Notes: generated by a model from the sequence alone, not told the origin. 19,199 bases of DNA from CALAED01 sp937891035 (GCA_035642125.1 DASQSZ010000104.1:1-19199); one strand, 5' to 3'; positions 7,338-14,321 are shown, counted from the stretch's first letter. Numbers and translations are program-made.

Positions 7338-8938
7338 GCGCCGGGAGCGCCGCGTTCCCGCCAGGGCTGCGCGGGCTGCCCGGCGGCCGCGGCGGACGCG
7401 ATGGCGATGGCGGACGCGGCGGCGACAACGACGGGTCCGGTGTCGAGGACTTCGAGGCGCTGCTCGCGCGCACCGAGGAGTTGCGGCTCGCGGCGGTCGA
7501 CACCTTAGAAGTCGTCGCCGGTCTCGAAGCCGACGGGCTCAACGACGAAGGCGCCGCGCGGTACGGCTATGCCGATGTCTTCACGCTGGCCGACGACCTG
7601 TACGAGCGGACGCGCCGGCGGCCACCGCCGGCACCGCCGGCGCCCAACCCGTGGCGGGCCCAGGCCTTGCGGCACCTGCTGCGCGGGTTGCTGTTCGGCC
7701 TGCCGGGCCTGTGCTATGCGATCGCGACCCCGATGCTCACCCATCCCGGCACCGGCTATCTGCTGATCATGTCCCTGCTGCTGTCGTGGTCGGTGAGCCA
7801 GGGCGTGGCCTATCTCGCCTACCGGCGCATCGGGCTGGGAGATCCCGCCGCCGGCGCCAGGGCCCTGCGCGGCGGCCTGGTCACCGGGGTCCTGGTCCTC
7901 ACGCCGGTCATCGCGGTGAGCGGCGCCGCCCTCGGCGTGGGCCCGAAGAGCACGTCGCTGGCCGTCGGGCAGTGCGTCTACCTACTGGCGGCGACGGCGG
8001 CACTGGTCAGCGGCGCGGAGCCGTGGCTGCTCGCTGCGCTGCTGCCCGGTGTCGGGGCGAGCGTGATCCAACTTGCGTTTGGCGGGCCGGTCCACCCGGC
8101 CGTCTGGCTCGCCTGGGCCGCCACCATCGCGGCCACCATCGGCGTGGCGGCCGTGCACACCCGCGCGCAGCCGGGCGCCGGCGGCCGGACGGGGCGCCGG
8201 ACGGGGACCCGGCCCGGGCACCGGTCGGGCCGCGCGGGGCGGGCGGCGGCTCGGCTGGGAGGGGCGGCGGCGCGGCGCGCCTGGAGCGATCTCGTCGCCG
8301 CGCTGCCCTACGCCCTGTTCGGCCTGCTCGCCGGCGGGCTGCTGACCTTCGGCGCCGTGTCGGCGCTGCTGAAGCTATCGGCTCCGTCCAGGGCCACGAC
8401 CTTGTGCGTGCTCGCGCTGTCCCTGTCCATGGGCCCGGCCGAGTGGATCCTCTTCGCGTACCGGCGGCGCGTCCACCGGCTGCTCGTCACCCGGACCGGC
8501 ATGGCCGGCTTCGCCTGGACCGCGCGCGGCGTGCTGCTGACCGTTGTCGCGCTGTACGCGGCCGCGCTCGGCGCGCTGGCCGTCGTCATCGTCGCGGCGG
8601 CCGCGGGGATCGACGGCTCGGCGATCGACGGCCCGCGGGGCGGCGGCCTGCTGGCCGGTGTGGCCGGGGCGTCGGCGACGCCGTGGGTGGCCGGCGCCAA
8701 CCTGGGCCTTGGCTGCGCCTTCTTCGTGGCGCTGCTGCTCCAGTCCTGCGGTCGCATCCGGCCGGTGGTCATCTCCTGCGCCGCCGTCTTGGCGGCCGAG
8801 GCCGCGGCGGCCGTCGCCCTGGGGCCAGGGCAGGCGCAGGTGCAACTCGTGGTCCAGTTCGCGGCGAGCGCCGGCCTCTGCGCGGTGCTGTTGATCTACG
8901 CCCTTGTCGTGCTCGGCAGGGCGACGTCCTATCGATAG
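7334..8938 (+). CDS. Polytopic membrane protein in PelG position (about 12 helices)
   Basis: 534 residues, starting GTG 7334 inside the last codons of pelF (4-bp overlap). Residues 1-108 are hydrophilic: a Gly/Arg/Asp-rich stretch (17-36), a helical acidic part (38-92) and a proline-rich linker (97-106). About twelve hydrophobic segments follow, near 115-135, 142-164, 181-201, 209-226, 230-249, 256-275, 320-345, 354-375, 397-425, 454-471, 476-495 and 505-527. An Arg/Gly-rich loop (277-316) separates the first six from the last six, a 6+6 layout typical of Wzx/MATE-like transporters. PelG is a roughly 12-helix inner-membrane protein of that superfamily that works with PelF in polymer export. 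Sequence similarity to PelG is not obvious to me, so the role rests on position, coupling and topology. The N-terminal extension is longer than expected for PelG. Confidence 0.7.
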   Translation: MSAGSAAFPPGLRGLPGGRGGRDGDGGRGGDNDGSGVEDFEALLARTEELRLAAVDTLEVVAGLEADGLNDEGAARYGYADVFTLADDLYERTRRRPPPAPPAPNPWRAQALRHLLRGLLFGLPGLCYAIATPMLTHPGTGYLLIMSLLLSWSVSQGVAYLAYRRIGLGDPAAGARALRGGLVTGVLVLTPVIAVSGAALGVGPKSTSLAVGQCVYLLAATAALVSGAEPWLLAALLPGVGASVIQLAFGGPVHPAVWLAWAATIAATIGVAAVHTRAQPGAGGRTGRRTGTRPGHRSGRAGRAAARLGGAAARRAWSDLVAALPYALFGLLAGGLLTFGAVSALLKLSAPSRATTLCVLALSLSMGPAEWILFAYRRRVHRLLVTRTGMAGFAWTARGVLLTVVALYAAALGALAVVIVAAAAGIDGSAIDGPRGGGLLAGVAGASATPWVAGANLGLGCAFFVALLLQSCGRIRPVVISCAAVLAAEAAAAVALGPGQAQVQLVVQFAASAGLCAVLLIYALVVLGRATSYR

Positions 8939-8960
8939 AACCAATTGGGAAGGCGATGAC

Positions 8961-9956
8961 ATGACAGGGCTGGTAGCGGTCACGGGGGCTGAGGGGTTCA
9001 TCGGTTCTCACCTCGTTGAAACGCTTGTTGAGCAAGGCCACCGCGTCCGCGCGATGGCGCAATACAACTCGTTCGACAGCCGGGGATGGCTGGCGGACCT
9101 CCCCGCCGACGTGCTCGATCAGGTCGAGGTGATCCTTGGCGACGTGCGCGACCCCGCGTCCGTACGCGACCTGATCGGCCGCGCCGAGGTGGTCTATCAT
9201 CTGGCCGCGTTAATCGCGATCCCGTACTCCTACCGGGCGCCCAACTCCTATGTCGAGACCAACGTCGTCGGCACCCTCAACGTGCTCGAGGCCGTCCGGA
9301 GCCTGGGCACCGCACGGCTTGTGCACACTTCGACCAGCGAGACGTACGGCACCGCCAGGACGGTGCCGATCACCGAGGACCACGCGCTGCAGACGCAGTC
9401 GCCGTACGCCGCGTCGAAGGCTGCCGCCGACAAGCTGGCCGAGAGCTACCACGACAGCTTCGCCCTGCCGGTCGTCACGCTGCGGCCGTTCAACACCTTC
9501 GGCCCCCGGCAGTCGGCCCGGGCCTTCATCCCCACCGTGGTCGGCCAGATCGCGGCCGGCGCCGCCGAGGTCACGGTCGGCGCGCTGGAGCCGACCCGGG
9601 ACTTCACCTTCGTCAAGGACACCGCGGCGGCGTTCGTCGCGGCCGGCCGCGCACCCGCGTCCGAGGTGGTCGGACAGGTGCTCAACGCGGGTTCCGGCAA
9701 AGAGATCTCCATGGGCAGGCTGGCCGGCGAGATCGCCGCGCTCATGGGGCGGGAGGTCACCTTCCGCTCCGATCCGGCCCGGCACCGCCCCGCCAAGTCG
9801 GAAGTGATGCGGCTGGTCTGCGACAGCACGAAGTTGCGCCGCCGCACCGGCTGGCAGCCCAGGCACACCCTGCGGGACGGCCTCAAGATCACGATCGAGT
9901 GGTTCTTGGACGCCGCCAACCTGAGCCGGTACCGCACGACCGACTACATCGTCTGA
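8961..9956 (+). CDS. NAD-dependent nucleotide-sugar 4,6-dehydratase/epimerase (LegB-like extended SDR)
   Basis: 331 residues. VTGAEGFIGSHL (7-18) is the NAD-binding TGxxGxxG motif, and Y149-x3-K153 (SPYAASK) is the catalytic pair. TSTSETYG (123-130) places a Glu after the active-site Ser, as in 4,6-dehydratases and unlike the SSSA-type motif of most C4-epimerases. ALIAIPYSY (83-91) and RPFNTFGPRQSARAFIPT (175-192) closely resemble LegB-type UDP/GDP-GlcNAc 4,6-dehydratases of the legionaminic acid pathway. The reaction would yield an NDP-4-keto-6-deoxy-HexNAc; a C4-epimerase activity supplying UDP-GalNAc is the alternative. ATG 8961 is preferred because GGAAGG (8948-8953) is correctly spaced; a start at 8904 would overlap the membrane protein gene. 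It lies 22 bases downstream of that gene. Confidence 0.82.
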   Translation: MTGLVAVTGAEGFIGSHLVETLVEQGHRVRAMAQYNSFDSRGWLADLPADVLDQVEVILGDVRDPASVRDLIGRAEVVYHLAALIAIPYSYRAPNSYVETNVVGTLNVLEAVRSLGTARLVHTSTSETYGTARTVPITEDHALQTQSPYAASKAAADKLAESYHDSFALPVVTLRPFNTFGPRQSARAFIPTVVGQIAAGAAEVTVGALEPTRDFTFVKDTAAAFVAAGRAPASEVVGQVLNAGSGKEISMGRLAGEIAALMGREVTFRSDPARHRPAKSEVMRLVCDSTKLRRRTGWQPRHTLRDGLKITIEWFLDAANLSRYRTTDYIV

Positions 9957-9983
9957 ATACATCGCCTGACCTGGGGGTTCGAC

Positions 9984-10703
9984 ATGCATGCAGTGATCTT
10001 GGCTGGTGGCAAAGGCGTCCGGTTGCGTCCGTACACGACGACGTTGCCCAAGCCGCTGGTGCCGATCGGGGATCGGTATTCGATCCTTGAGATCGTCCTT
10101 CACCAACTGGCCTGGCACGGGTTTCGGACGGTGACCATCGCGATCGGGCACCTCGGCCATCTGATCCGCTCATACGTGGGGGACGGCGGCCGCTGGGGGA
10201 TGACGATCGACTACGCGGTGGAGCACTCCCCGCTCGGCACCATCGGCCCGCTCCTGACCTTGCGCGACCGGTTGCCCGATGACTTCCTTGTCATGAATGG
10301 CGACGTCTTGACGGACCTCGACTTCGCCGACCTGCTGACGGCGCACCTGGACGGACAGACCAGACTCACCGTCGCCACCTACCCGCGCCAGGTGAACATC
10401 GACTTCGGCGTGCTCAAAACCCTCGCCGGTCAGGTCGTCGAATTCGCCGAGAAGCCCACGATCGATTACCGGGTGAGCATGGGCATCTACGGAGTCGCCA
10501 AACACGTCCTTGACCGGTACGAACCGGGTCTGCCGCTGGGTTTCGACGAGCTGGTGCTGGACGAGCTGACTTATGGCAACCGGCCGCGCGAGTACGCATT
10601 CGACGGGTATTGGCTCGACATTGGGCGGCCAGACGATTACGACAGAGCCAACGCGGAGTTCGGCGCGCTTCGGTCCGTACTGCTCCAGGGCGTAGAGGCT
10701 TGA
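9984..10703 (+). CDS. Sugar-1-phosphate nucleotidyltransferase
   Basis: 239 residues, single NTP-transferase domain. AVILAGGKGVRLRPYT (3-18) is the nucleotide-binding signature (GGxGxRLxPxT), followed by K23 in LPKPLVPI. NGD (105-107) is the metal-binding Asp region, and EKP with the terminal GYWLDIGRPDDY complete the family pattern. Its length is like MurU-type and archaeal short nucleotidyltransferases, without the C-terminal beta-helix acetyltransferase domain of GlmU. It would couple a hexose or HexNAc 1-phosphate to an NTP; the base (UTP, GTP or dTTP) is not readable. It starts 27 bases after the dehydratase gene and precedes the second SDR, so the three probably make one nucleotide sugar for this polymer. 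A G-rich TGGGGG (9972-9977) may serve as ribosome-binding site. Confidence 0.85.
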   Translation: MHAVILAGGKGVRLRPYTTTLPKPLVPIGDRYSILEIVLHQLAWHGFRTVTIAIGHLGHLIRSYVGDGGRWGMTIDYAVEHSPLGTIGPLLTLRDRLPDDFLVMNGDVLTDLDFADLLTAHLDGQTRLTVATYPRQVNIDFGVLKTLAGQVVEFAEKPTIDYRVSMGIYGVAKHVLDRYEPGLPLGFDELVLDELTYGNRPREYAFDGYWLDIGRPDDYDRANAEFGALRSVLLQGVEA

Positions 10704-10764
10704 GCGCGCTGATTGCGCGGAGCGGGCACGCACCAGGCGGGCCCAGGCTGCGCGGGAGGAACGC

Positions 10765-11658
10765 ATGAGGATCTTACTCTTCGGTGCCACCGGGTTCATC
10801 GGGCGGCACGTACGCGAGCGGGCGACCGGTGCGAAGGTGGTGACGGTATCGCGCACGCCCGACGCGGGTGACGTGTGCCTCGACCTCGCGTCGGCGGCGC
10901 CGGTGGATGTGGCGATGCTGCTCGACGACACGGCCCCGGACGCGGTGATCAACTGCTTCGGGGTGACTCGCGGCGACGCGTCGGAGATGGTCGCCGCCAA
11001 CGTGGTCTCCGTTTCCATCCTGGTCAGAGGGCTGGCGGCGGCGAGACGCTCGGGGATCCGGCTGGTCCATCTGGGTTCTGCGGCCGAATACGGCGCCGTG
11101 CCCATGGGCCGGCCGATCACCGAGGCGGCGCGACCCAACCCGGTCGGACCGTACGGCATCACCAAGTTGGCCGGGTCGGAGATCATCCGTAACTCCTGGC
11201 TGGACGGGGTCGTGCTCCGCGTGTTCAATCCGGTCGGCCCCGGACTGCCCGTCTCAACCCTGCCCGGCCGGGTGGCGGTCGAGCTGCGCCGGCCGGGCGG
11301 CGAGATTCGGGTCGGCTCGCTGGCGTCGTACCGCGACTTCGTCGACGTGCGGGACGTGGCGGACGCGGCATTCGCCGCCGCCTGCACGCCCGGCCCGCTG
11401 CCGCGGGTGCTCAACGTCGGCAGCGGCCGGGCCACGCCGCTCCGCGAGGTCGTGCAGACGTTGGTGCGGATCTCCGGTGCGGACCGCCCGGTCGTCGAAT
11501 CCATCGAGCCGGGCGCGGCCGGCTCCGCCAGGTCGGCCGGCGTGCGTTGGCAGCAGGCCCATGTCGGCGCGATCGGCCGGACGCTCGGCTGGCGGCCGGC
11601 CACCGGGCTCAACACATCTCTGCACGACCTGTGGAAGGAGGCCGCGTGTCTGGCGTAG
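10765..11658 (+). CDS. NAD(P)-dependent epimerase/reductase (extended SDR)
   Basis: 297 residues. LLFGATGFIGRHV (4-16) is the NAD(P)-binding motif, and Y130-x3-K134 (GPYGITK) with the Ser of LGSAAEYG (103-110) form the active site. FNPVGPG (154-160) and the late YRDFVDVRDVADA segment fit NDP-4-keto-6-deoxyhexose reductases (RMD-like) and related epimerases. The active-site loop lacks the Glu seen in the first SDR, so this enzyme is unlikely to be a dehydratase. A sensible order is nucleotidyltransferase, LegB-like dehydratase, then this reductase, giving an NDP-6-deoxy-HexNAc. GGAGGA (10755-10760) lies 4 bases before the ATG. The 3' end overlaps the GH135 gene by 13 bp. Confidence 0.8.
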   Translation: MRILLFGATGFIGRHVRERATGAKVVTVSRTPDAGDVCLDLASAAPVDVAMLLDDTAPDAVINCFGVTRGDASEMVAANVVSVSILVRGLAAARRSGIRLVHLGSAAEYGAVPMGRPITEAARPNPVGPYGITKLAGSEIIRNSWLDGVVLRVFNPVGPGLPVSTLPGRVAVELRRPGGEIRVGSLASYRDFVDVRDVADAAFAAACTPGPLPRVLNVGSGRATPLREVVQTLVRISGADRPVVESIEPGAAGSARSAGVRWQQAHVGAIGRTLGWRPATGLNTSLHDLWKEAACLA

Positions 11659-12587
11659 CCGGAACTTCGCAGAACTCGGGGAGCGAGCCACCCGAGGACG
11701 CGGTGGCGGGCCGGGCGGACCCGGCGGGTTCGCCCGGCCCGTCGATCCGGCCGGGCCGGCCGGCGTCCCGGCGAGAGGTGCTGCGCGATCTGGGCGGCAT
11801 GCTGTCCGCCGCGGCGATCTTACCGGTGATGTCGTCGCCCGGCCCCATGCGCCGCGGCGGCGATGGCGCGCCGAGCCTGGGCGCGCGCGCCGCCGGCGAG
11901 CTTGGCGGCGGGCTCGGCTCGATGCTGGTGCCGGCCTATTTCCACCCCGCGCTGCTGCCCGCCGCATGGTCGGCGCTGACCGATCCGCGGATCCTCGCCG
12001 TGGTGCTCAACGTCGCCGACGGCCCCGGACATGGGCGCGAGCCGGCGTTCGCCGCCGCCGTCGCCGGCATCGAGGCGGCGGGCGGCACCGTCACCGGCTA
12101 CGTGGACGCCGGGTACGGCGCCCGGTCGGTCGCGGAGATGGAGACGGCGGCGCGTCATTATCGTGACTGGTACGAGGTCGCGGACGTCTTCCTCGACCAG
12201 GTGCCCGCCGGGGCCGCGACCCTGGAGACCTACCGGACGGTCGGCGCCCGGCTGCGGGCCAGGGGAGCCGAGTTCATCGTGTTCAACCACGGCGTCTATC
12301 CCGATCCCGGATACGCCGCGATCGCCGACCTACTGATCACGTTCGAGGGCCCGTGGGCGGCCTACCAGCTGATGGTGGCGCCGCCGGCGTGGGCCGACAC
12401 CTTGCCCTCCTGGCGGTTCTGCCATCTCGTGTACGGCGTGCCGGACGATGCCCTTGACGAGGCGGTGCGGCTGGCCGGCGAACGCGGCGTGGGCGTTCTC
12501 TACGTCACCGATGGACAGGGCGTGAACCCCTGGAACGGGCTGCCCGGCTACTTCGATCGGGAGGTGACCCTTGTCTGTGGCGAATGA
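11646..12587 (+). CDS. Spherulation-specific family 4 (GH135/Sph3-like) hydrolase
   Basis: 313 residues from GTG 11646, with AAGGAGG just upstream and a 13-bp overlap with the preceding gene. A proline/glycine-rich N-terminus leads to SRREVLRDLGG (41-51), a near-consensus twin-arginine motif, then a hydrophobic stretch (52-61), so Tat export is likely. The catalytic domain starts LVPAYFHP (94-101), the typical spherulin-4 opening (VPxYxxP). It continues with NVADGPG (122-128), GYVDAGYG (151-158), VFLDQVP (181-187) and TFEGPW (232-237), and ends with VLYVTDG (284-290). In fungal Sph3 (GH135) an Asp-Glu pair and a later Glu are reported active-site residues. Here the pair is D184-Q185 and the Glu is E234. 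Sph3 cleaves GalNAc-containing galactosaminogalactan and is needed for its synthesis. The following GH114 gene overlaps by 4 bp. Confidence 0.8.
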   Translation: MSGVAGTSQNSGSEPPEDAVAGRADPAGSPGPSIRPGRPASRREVLRDLGGMLSAAAILPVMSSPGPMRRGGDGAPSLGARAAGELGGGLGSMLVPAYFHPALLPAAWSALTDPRILAVVLNVADGPGHGREPAFAAAVAGIEAAGGTVTGYVDAGYGARSVAEMETAARHYRDWYEVADVFLDQVPAGAATLETYRTVGARLRARGAEFIVFNHGVYPDPGYAAIADLLITFEGPWAAYQLMVAPPAWADTLPSWRFCHLVYGVPDDALDEAVRLAGERGVGVLYVTDGQGVNPWNGLPGYFDREVTLVCGE

Positions 12588-13525
12588 GCGCGCGACGAAA
12601 AGATGGACACATCGCGCGTAAGAAGAGCCTGAGATCCCGGCTGGCGGGCGTGGCGGTTTTGCTGCCTGCCGCGGCGCTGTCCGCGCTCGCCTGTACGGCC
12701 GCGGCGACGTCGCCGACCGGGTCCCCGTCCGTACCGACGTCCGCGTCGCCGGCCGGGTCGCCGTCGGGCCCGTCCGCCGGGCCGCCGGCCACGGCCGCCG
12801 GGCCGGCGGGCGGCGATTCGGCCGGGCGGCGCTGGGCACCGGCCGTGGGCACCACCTGGCAATGGCAGCTGAGCGGGCCGGTGGATCCGCGGATCGACGT
12901 TCCCGTCTACGACATCGACGGATTCGGCAACGACGCCGCCGTCGTACGCAGACTGCACGCGCTCGGCCGCCGGGTCATCTGCTACGTCAATGTCGGCGCC
13001 GCGGAGAACTACCGGCCCGACTACAAGCGATTCCCCGCGCGTGTGCTGGGGCGCCCGAACGGATGGCCGGGCGAGCGCTGGCTCGACATCCGCCGGCTCG
13101 ACGTGCTCGGCCCGATCATGACCGCCCGCTTCGACATGTGCCGGGACAAGGGCTTCGACGCGGTGGAGCCCGACCTCGTCGAGAACTACACCGAAGCCAC
13201 CGGATTTCCGCTCACCGCCGCCGACCAACTCGCCTACAACAGGCTCATCGCTCGGCTGGCGCACGAACGCGGGATGTCGGTTGGGCTCAAGAACGACCTC
13301 GACCAGATCGACGAGTTGCTGCGGGATTTCGACTTCGCCGTCAACGAGGAATGCGTCCAGTTCCACGAGTGCCGCGCGTTGACGCGCTTCATCAAGGCGG
13401 GAAAAGCAGTCCTCCATGTCGAATACCGCATTTCTCCCGATAGGTTCTGCCCGGTGACCAAGCCGCTCGGGTTGAGTTCCATGCGCAAACGACTGGCGCT
13501 GGACGCCTGGCGCCAACCCTGCTGA
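12584..13525 (+). CDS. GH114 endo-alpha-1,4-polygalactosaminidase, probably surface-anchored
   Basis: 313 residues, coupled to the GH135 gene through an ATGA overlap. The basic N-terminus (RRKDGHIARKKSLRSR) and hydrophobic segment 21-36 end at C37 in LSALAC, an imperfect lipobox, so it may be a lipoprotein. A Ser/Pro/Gly/Ala linker runs to about 85. The catalytic domain has WQWQLSG (92-98), YDIDGFG (109-115), CYVNVGAAENYRPD (133-146), FDAVEPDLVENY (191-202), GLKND (234-238), NEECVQF (254-260) and HVEY (278-281). This matches the GH114 (beta/alpha)8 family of fungal Ega3 and the PelA hydrolase domain. The Asp of VEPD (D197) and a Glu of NEEC (E255) are the likely catalytic pair by analogy. It would cleave deacetylated alpha-1,4-GalN stretches and trim the polymer. 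This is the last gene of the operon. Confidence 0.88.
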   Translation: MSARRKDGHIARKKSLRSRLAGVAVLLPAAALSALACTAAATSPTGSPSVPTSASPAGSPSGPSAGPPATAAGPAGGDSAGRRWAPAVGTTWQWQLSGPVDPRIDVPVYDIDGFGNDAAVVRRLHALGRRVICYVNVGAAENYRPDYKRFPARVLGRPNGWPGERWLDIRRLDVLGPIMTARFDMCRDKGFDAVEPDLVENYTEATGFPLTAADQLAYNRLIARLAHERGMSVGLKNDLDQIDELLRDFDFAVNEECVQFHECRALTRFIKAGKAVLHVEYRISPDRFCPVTKPLGLSSMRKRLALDAWRQPC

Positions 13526-13539
13526 GCGATTGGCAGGCG

Positions 13540-13561
13540 CCGCGGTCCCCTCGTACCGCGG
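13540..13561 (+). terminator. Operon-end hairpin after the GH114 gene
   Basis: CCGCGGT (13540-13546) and ACCGCGG (13555-13561) form a perfect 7-bp stem with an 8-base loop, 14 bases after the stop codon. There is no clear T-run. The position at the end of the polysaccharide operon supports a terminator. Confidence 0.55.
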
Positions 13562-13690
13562 TCCGGCGTGTCTCGTCCGATGAGCGCCCGCATGTGGTGG
13601 ACTTGCCCTGTCGAGAGCCGCCGCGCCGGTGCCGGACCGGCCGCGCCGATTCGACCGCACGAAGTGCGCGTCAATTCTGCACGACTGGTT

Positions 13691-13715
13691 GTAGTACTAC
13701 GAGCCGTAGTATTAC
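13691..13715 (+). promoter_or_regulatory. Double palindromic operator upstream of the HemA-like/WhiB pair
   Basis: GTAGTACTAC (13691-13700) is a perfect palindrome. GTAGTATTAC (13706-13715) is the same 10-mer with one change, 15 bp further on. Together they create TACTAC-GAGCC-GTAGTA (13695-13711). It lies 44 bases before the start codon. TAGTAT (13707-13712) could be a -10 element inside the second copy, so a bound protein would block the promoter. The half-sites loosely resemble BlaI/MecI-type operators; that link is a guess. Confidence 0.55.
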
Positions 13716-13758
13716 GGTGAGGGCATCTGGAGAATCATTCAGCTGCCCGGAGGCTCTT

Positions 13759-14016
13759 GTGGCCACCCCCATCTGCGCGGCCCCGCCCGCGACGCCGCGA
13801 CTGTCCGCCGTAGACGCGCTGTGCCGGCGCTGCGATGTGGTCATCAGCGGCGAGTTGGCGCGATTGGCCCGACGGTCGCCGACTCTCGGCGACCGCGAAC
13901 TCGAACTGGTCTCGACCTCGCTGCGCCAGGTAGTCGAACGACTCTTGCTCGACCCGGCGCGCGAGCGGCCATCGGATCACTTGGCGACGCTGTTCGACCT
14001 CGAGGAGACGACATGA
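13759..14016 (+). CDS. Small protein resembling the HemA C-terminal dimerisation domain
   Basis: 85 residues from GTG 13759, with GGAGG (13749-13753) 5 bases upstream. After a short Ala/Pro N-terminus it reads as one helical domain: RRCDVVISGELARLARRSPTL (23-43), then a second helix with TSLRQVVERLLLDPARE (53-69), and ends LATLFDLEE (75-83). This order matches the C-terminal dimerisation domain of glutamyl-tRNA reductase, where the ELxRL...R.P.L, V..LL..P and L..LF.L elements recur. The catalytic and NADPH domains are absent, so it cannot make glutamate semialdehyde. It has C6 and a C22-x2-C25 pair. The stop overlaps the WhiB start (ATGA), implying coupled expression and possibly a physical partnership. 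The family link is by eye; the role is unknown. Confidence 0.7.
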   Translation: MATPICAAPPATPRLSAVDALCRRCDVVISGELARLARRSPTLGDRELELVSTSLRQVVERLLLDPARERPSDHLATLFDLEETT

Positions 14017-14264
14017 AGCGCGGTGACGACGAGCACTGGACCGAGTACGCCGCCTGCCGGGGGCAAGACCCCGAGTTGTTCTATCCGGTGAGCTTCGCCG
14101 GCCCGGCGCTCGGCGATCTCGCGCGCGCCAAGGCGATCTGCGCGCGCTGCACCGTACGGAGCGACTGTCTGTCGTGGGCGCTGCGCGCCGGTGAACCGGA
14201 CGGCGTATGGGGCGGCACCACGCCTGAAGAGCGGCGATATCTCCGGCATGCCACTGTCCGCTGA
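14013..14264 (+). CDS. WhiB-family iron-sulfur transcriptional regulator
   Basis: 83 residues. Four cysteines, C15, C43, C46 and C52 (C-x27-C-x2-C-x5-C), are the expected [4Fe-4S] ligands. DPELFYPV (19-26), AKAICARCTV (39-48) and GVWGGTTPEERR (64-75), the glycine/tryptophan turn, are family hallmarks. The DPELFxPV and CLSWAL segments are closest to the WhiB1/WblE class. The C-terminal basic tail after the turn is short (RRYLRHATVR). Such proteins bind the primary sigma factor region 4 and respond to O2 or NO through the cluster. It is coupled to the upstream HemA-like protein by a 4-bp overlap and probably shares the palindromic promoter. Confidence 0.95.
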   Translation: MKRGDDEHWTEYAACRGQDPELFYPVSFAGPALGDLARAKAICARCTVRSDCLSWALRAGEPDGVWGGTTPEERRYLRHATVR

Positions 14265-14321
14265 TAATCGAGACTTTTGGCGCCGATTGTTCGTTTAGTT
14301 CGTTGCGCGGGAAAGGACAAC

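Noticed and set aside
7231..8964. 577-codon plus-strand frame overlapping the membrane protein
   Set aside because: Translation is Arg/Ala/Gly-rich without structure, whereas the alternative frame gives about 12 clean membrane helices and a GTGA coupled start.
10170..11615. 481-codon antisense frame over the nucleotidyltransferase and second SDR
   Set aside because: Both plus-strand genes have full family motifs; the antisense product is Ser/Thr/Arg-rich with no recognisable domain.
12548..13660. 370-codon antisense frame over GH114
   Set aside because: GH114 motifs are intact on the plus strand; this is a codon-bias shadow.
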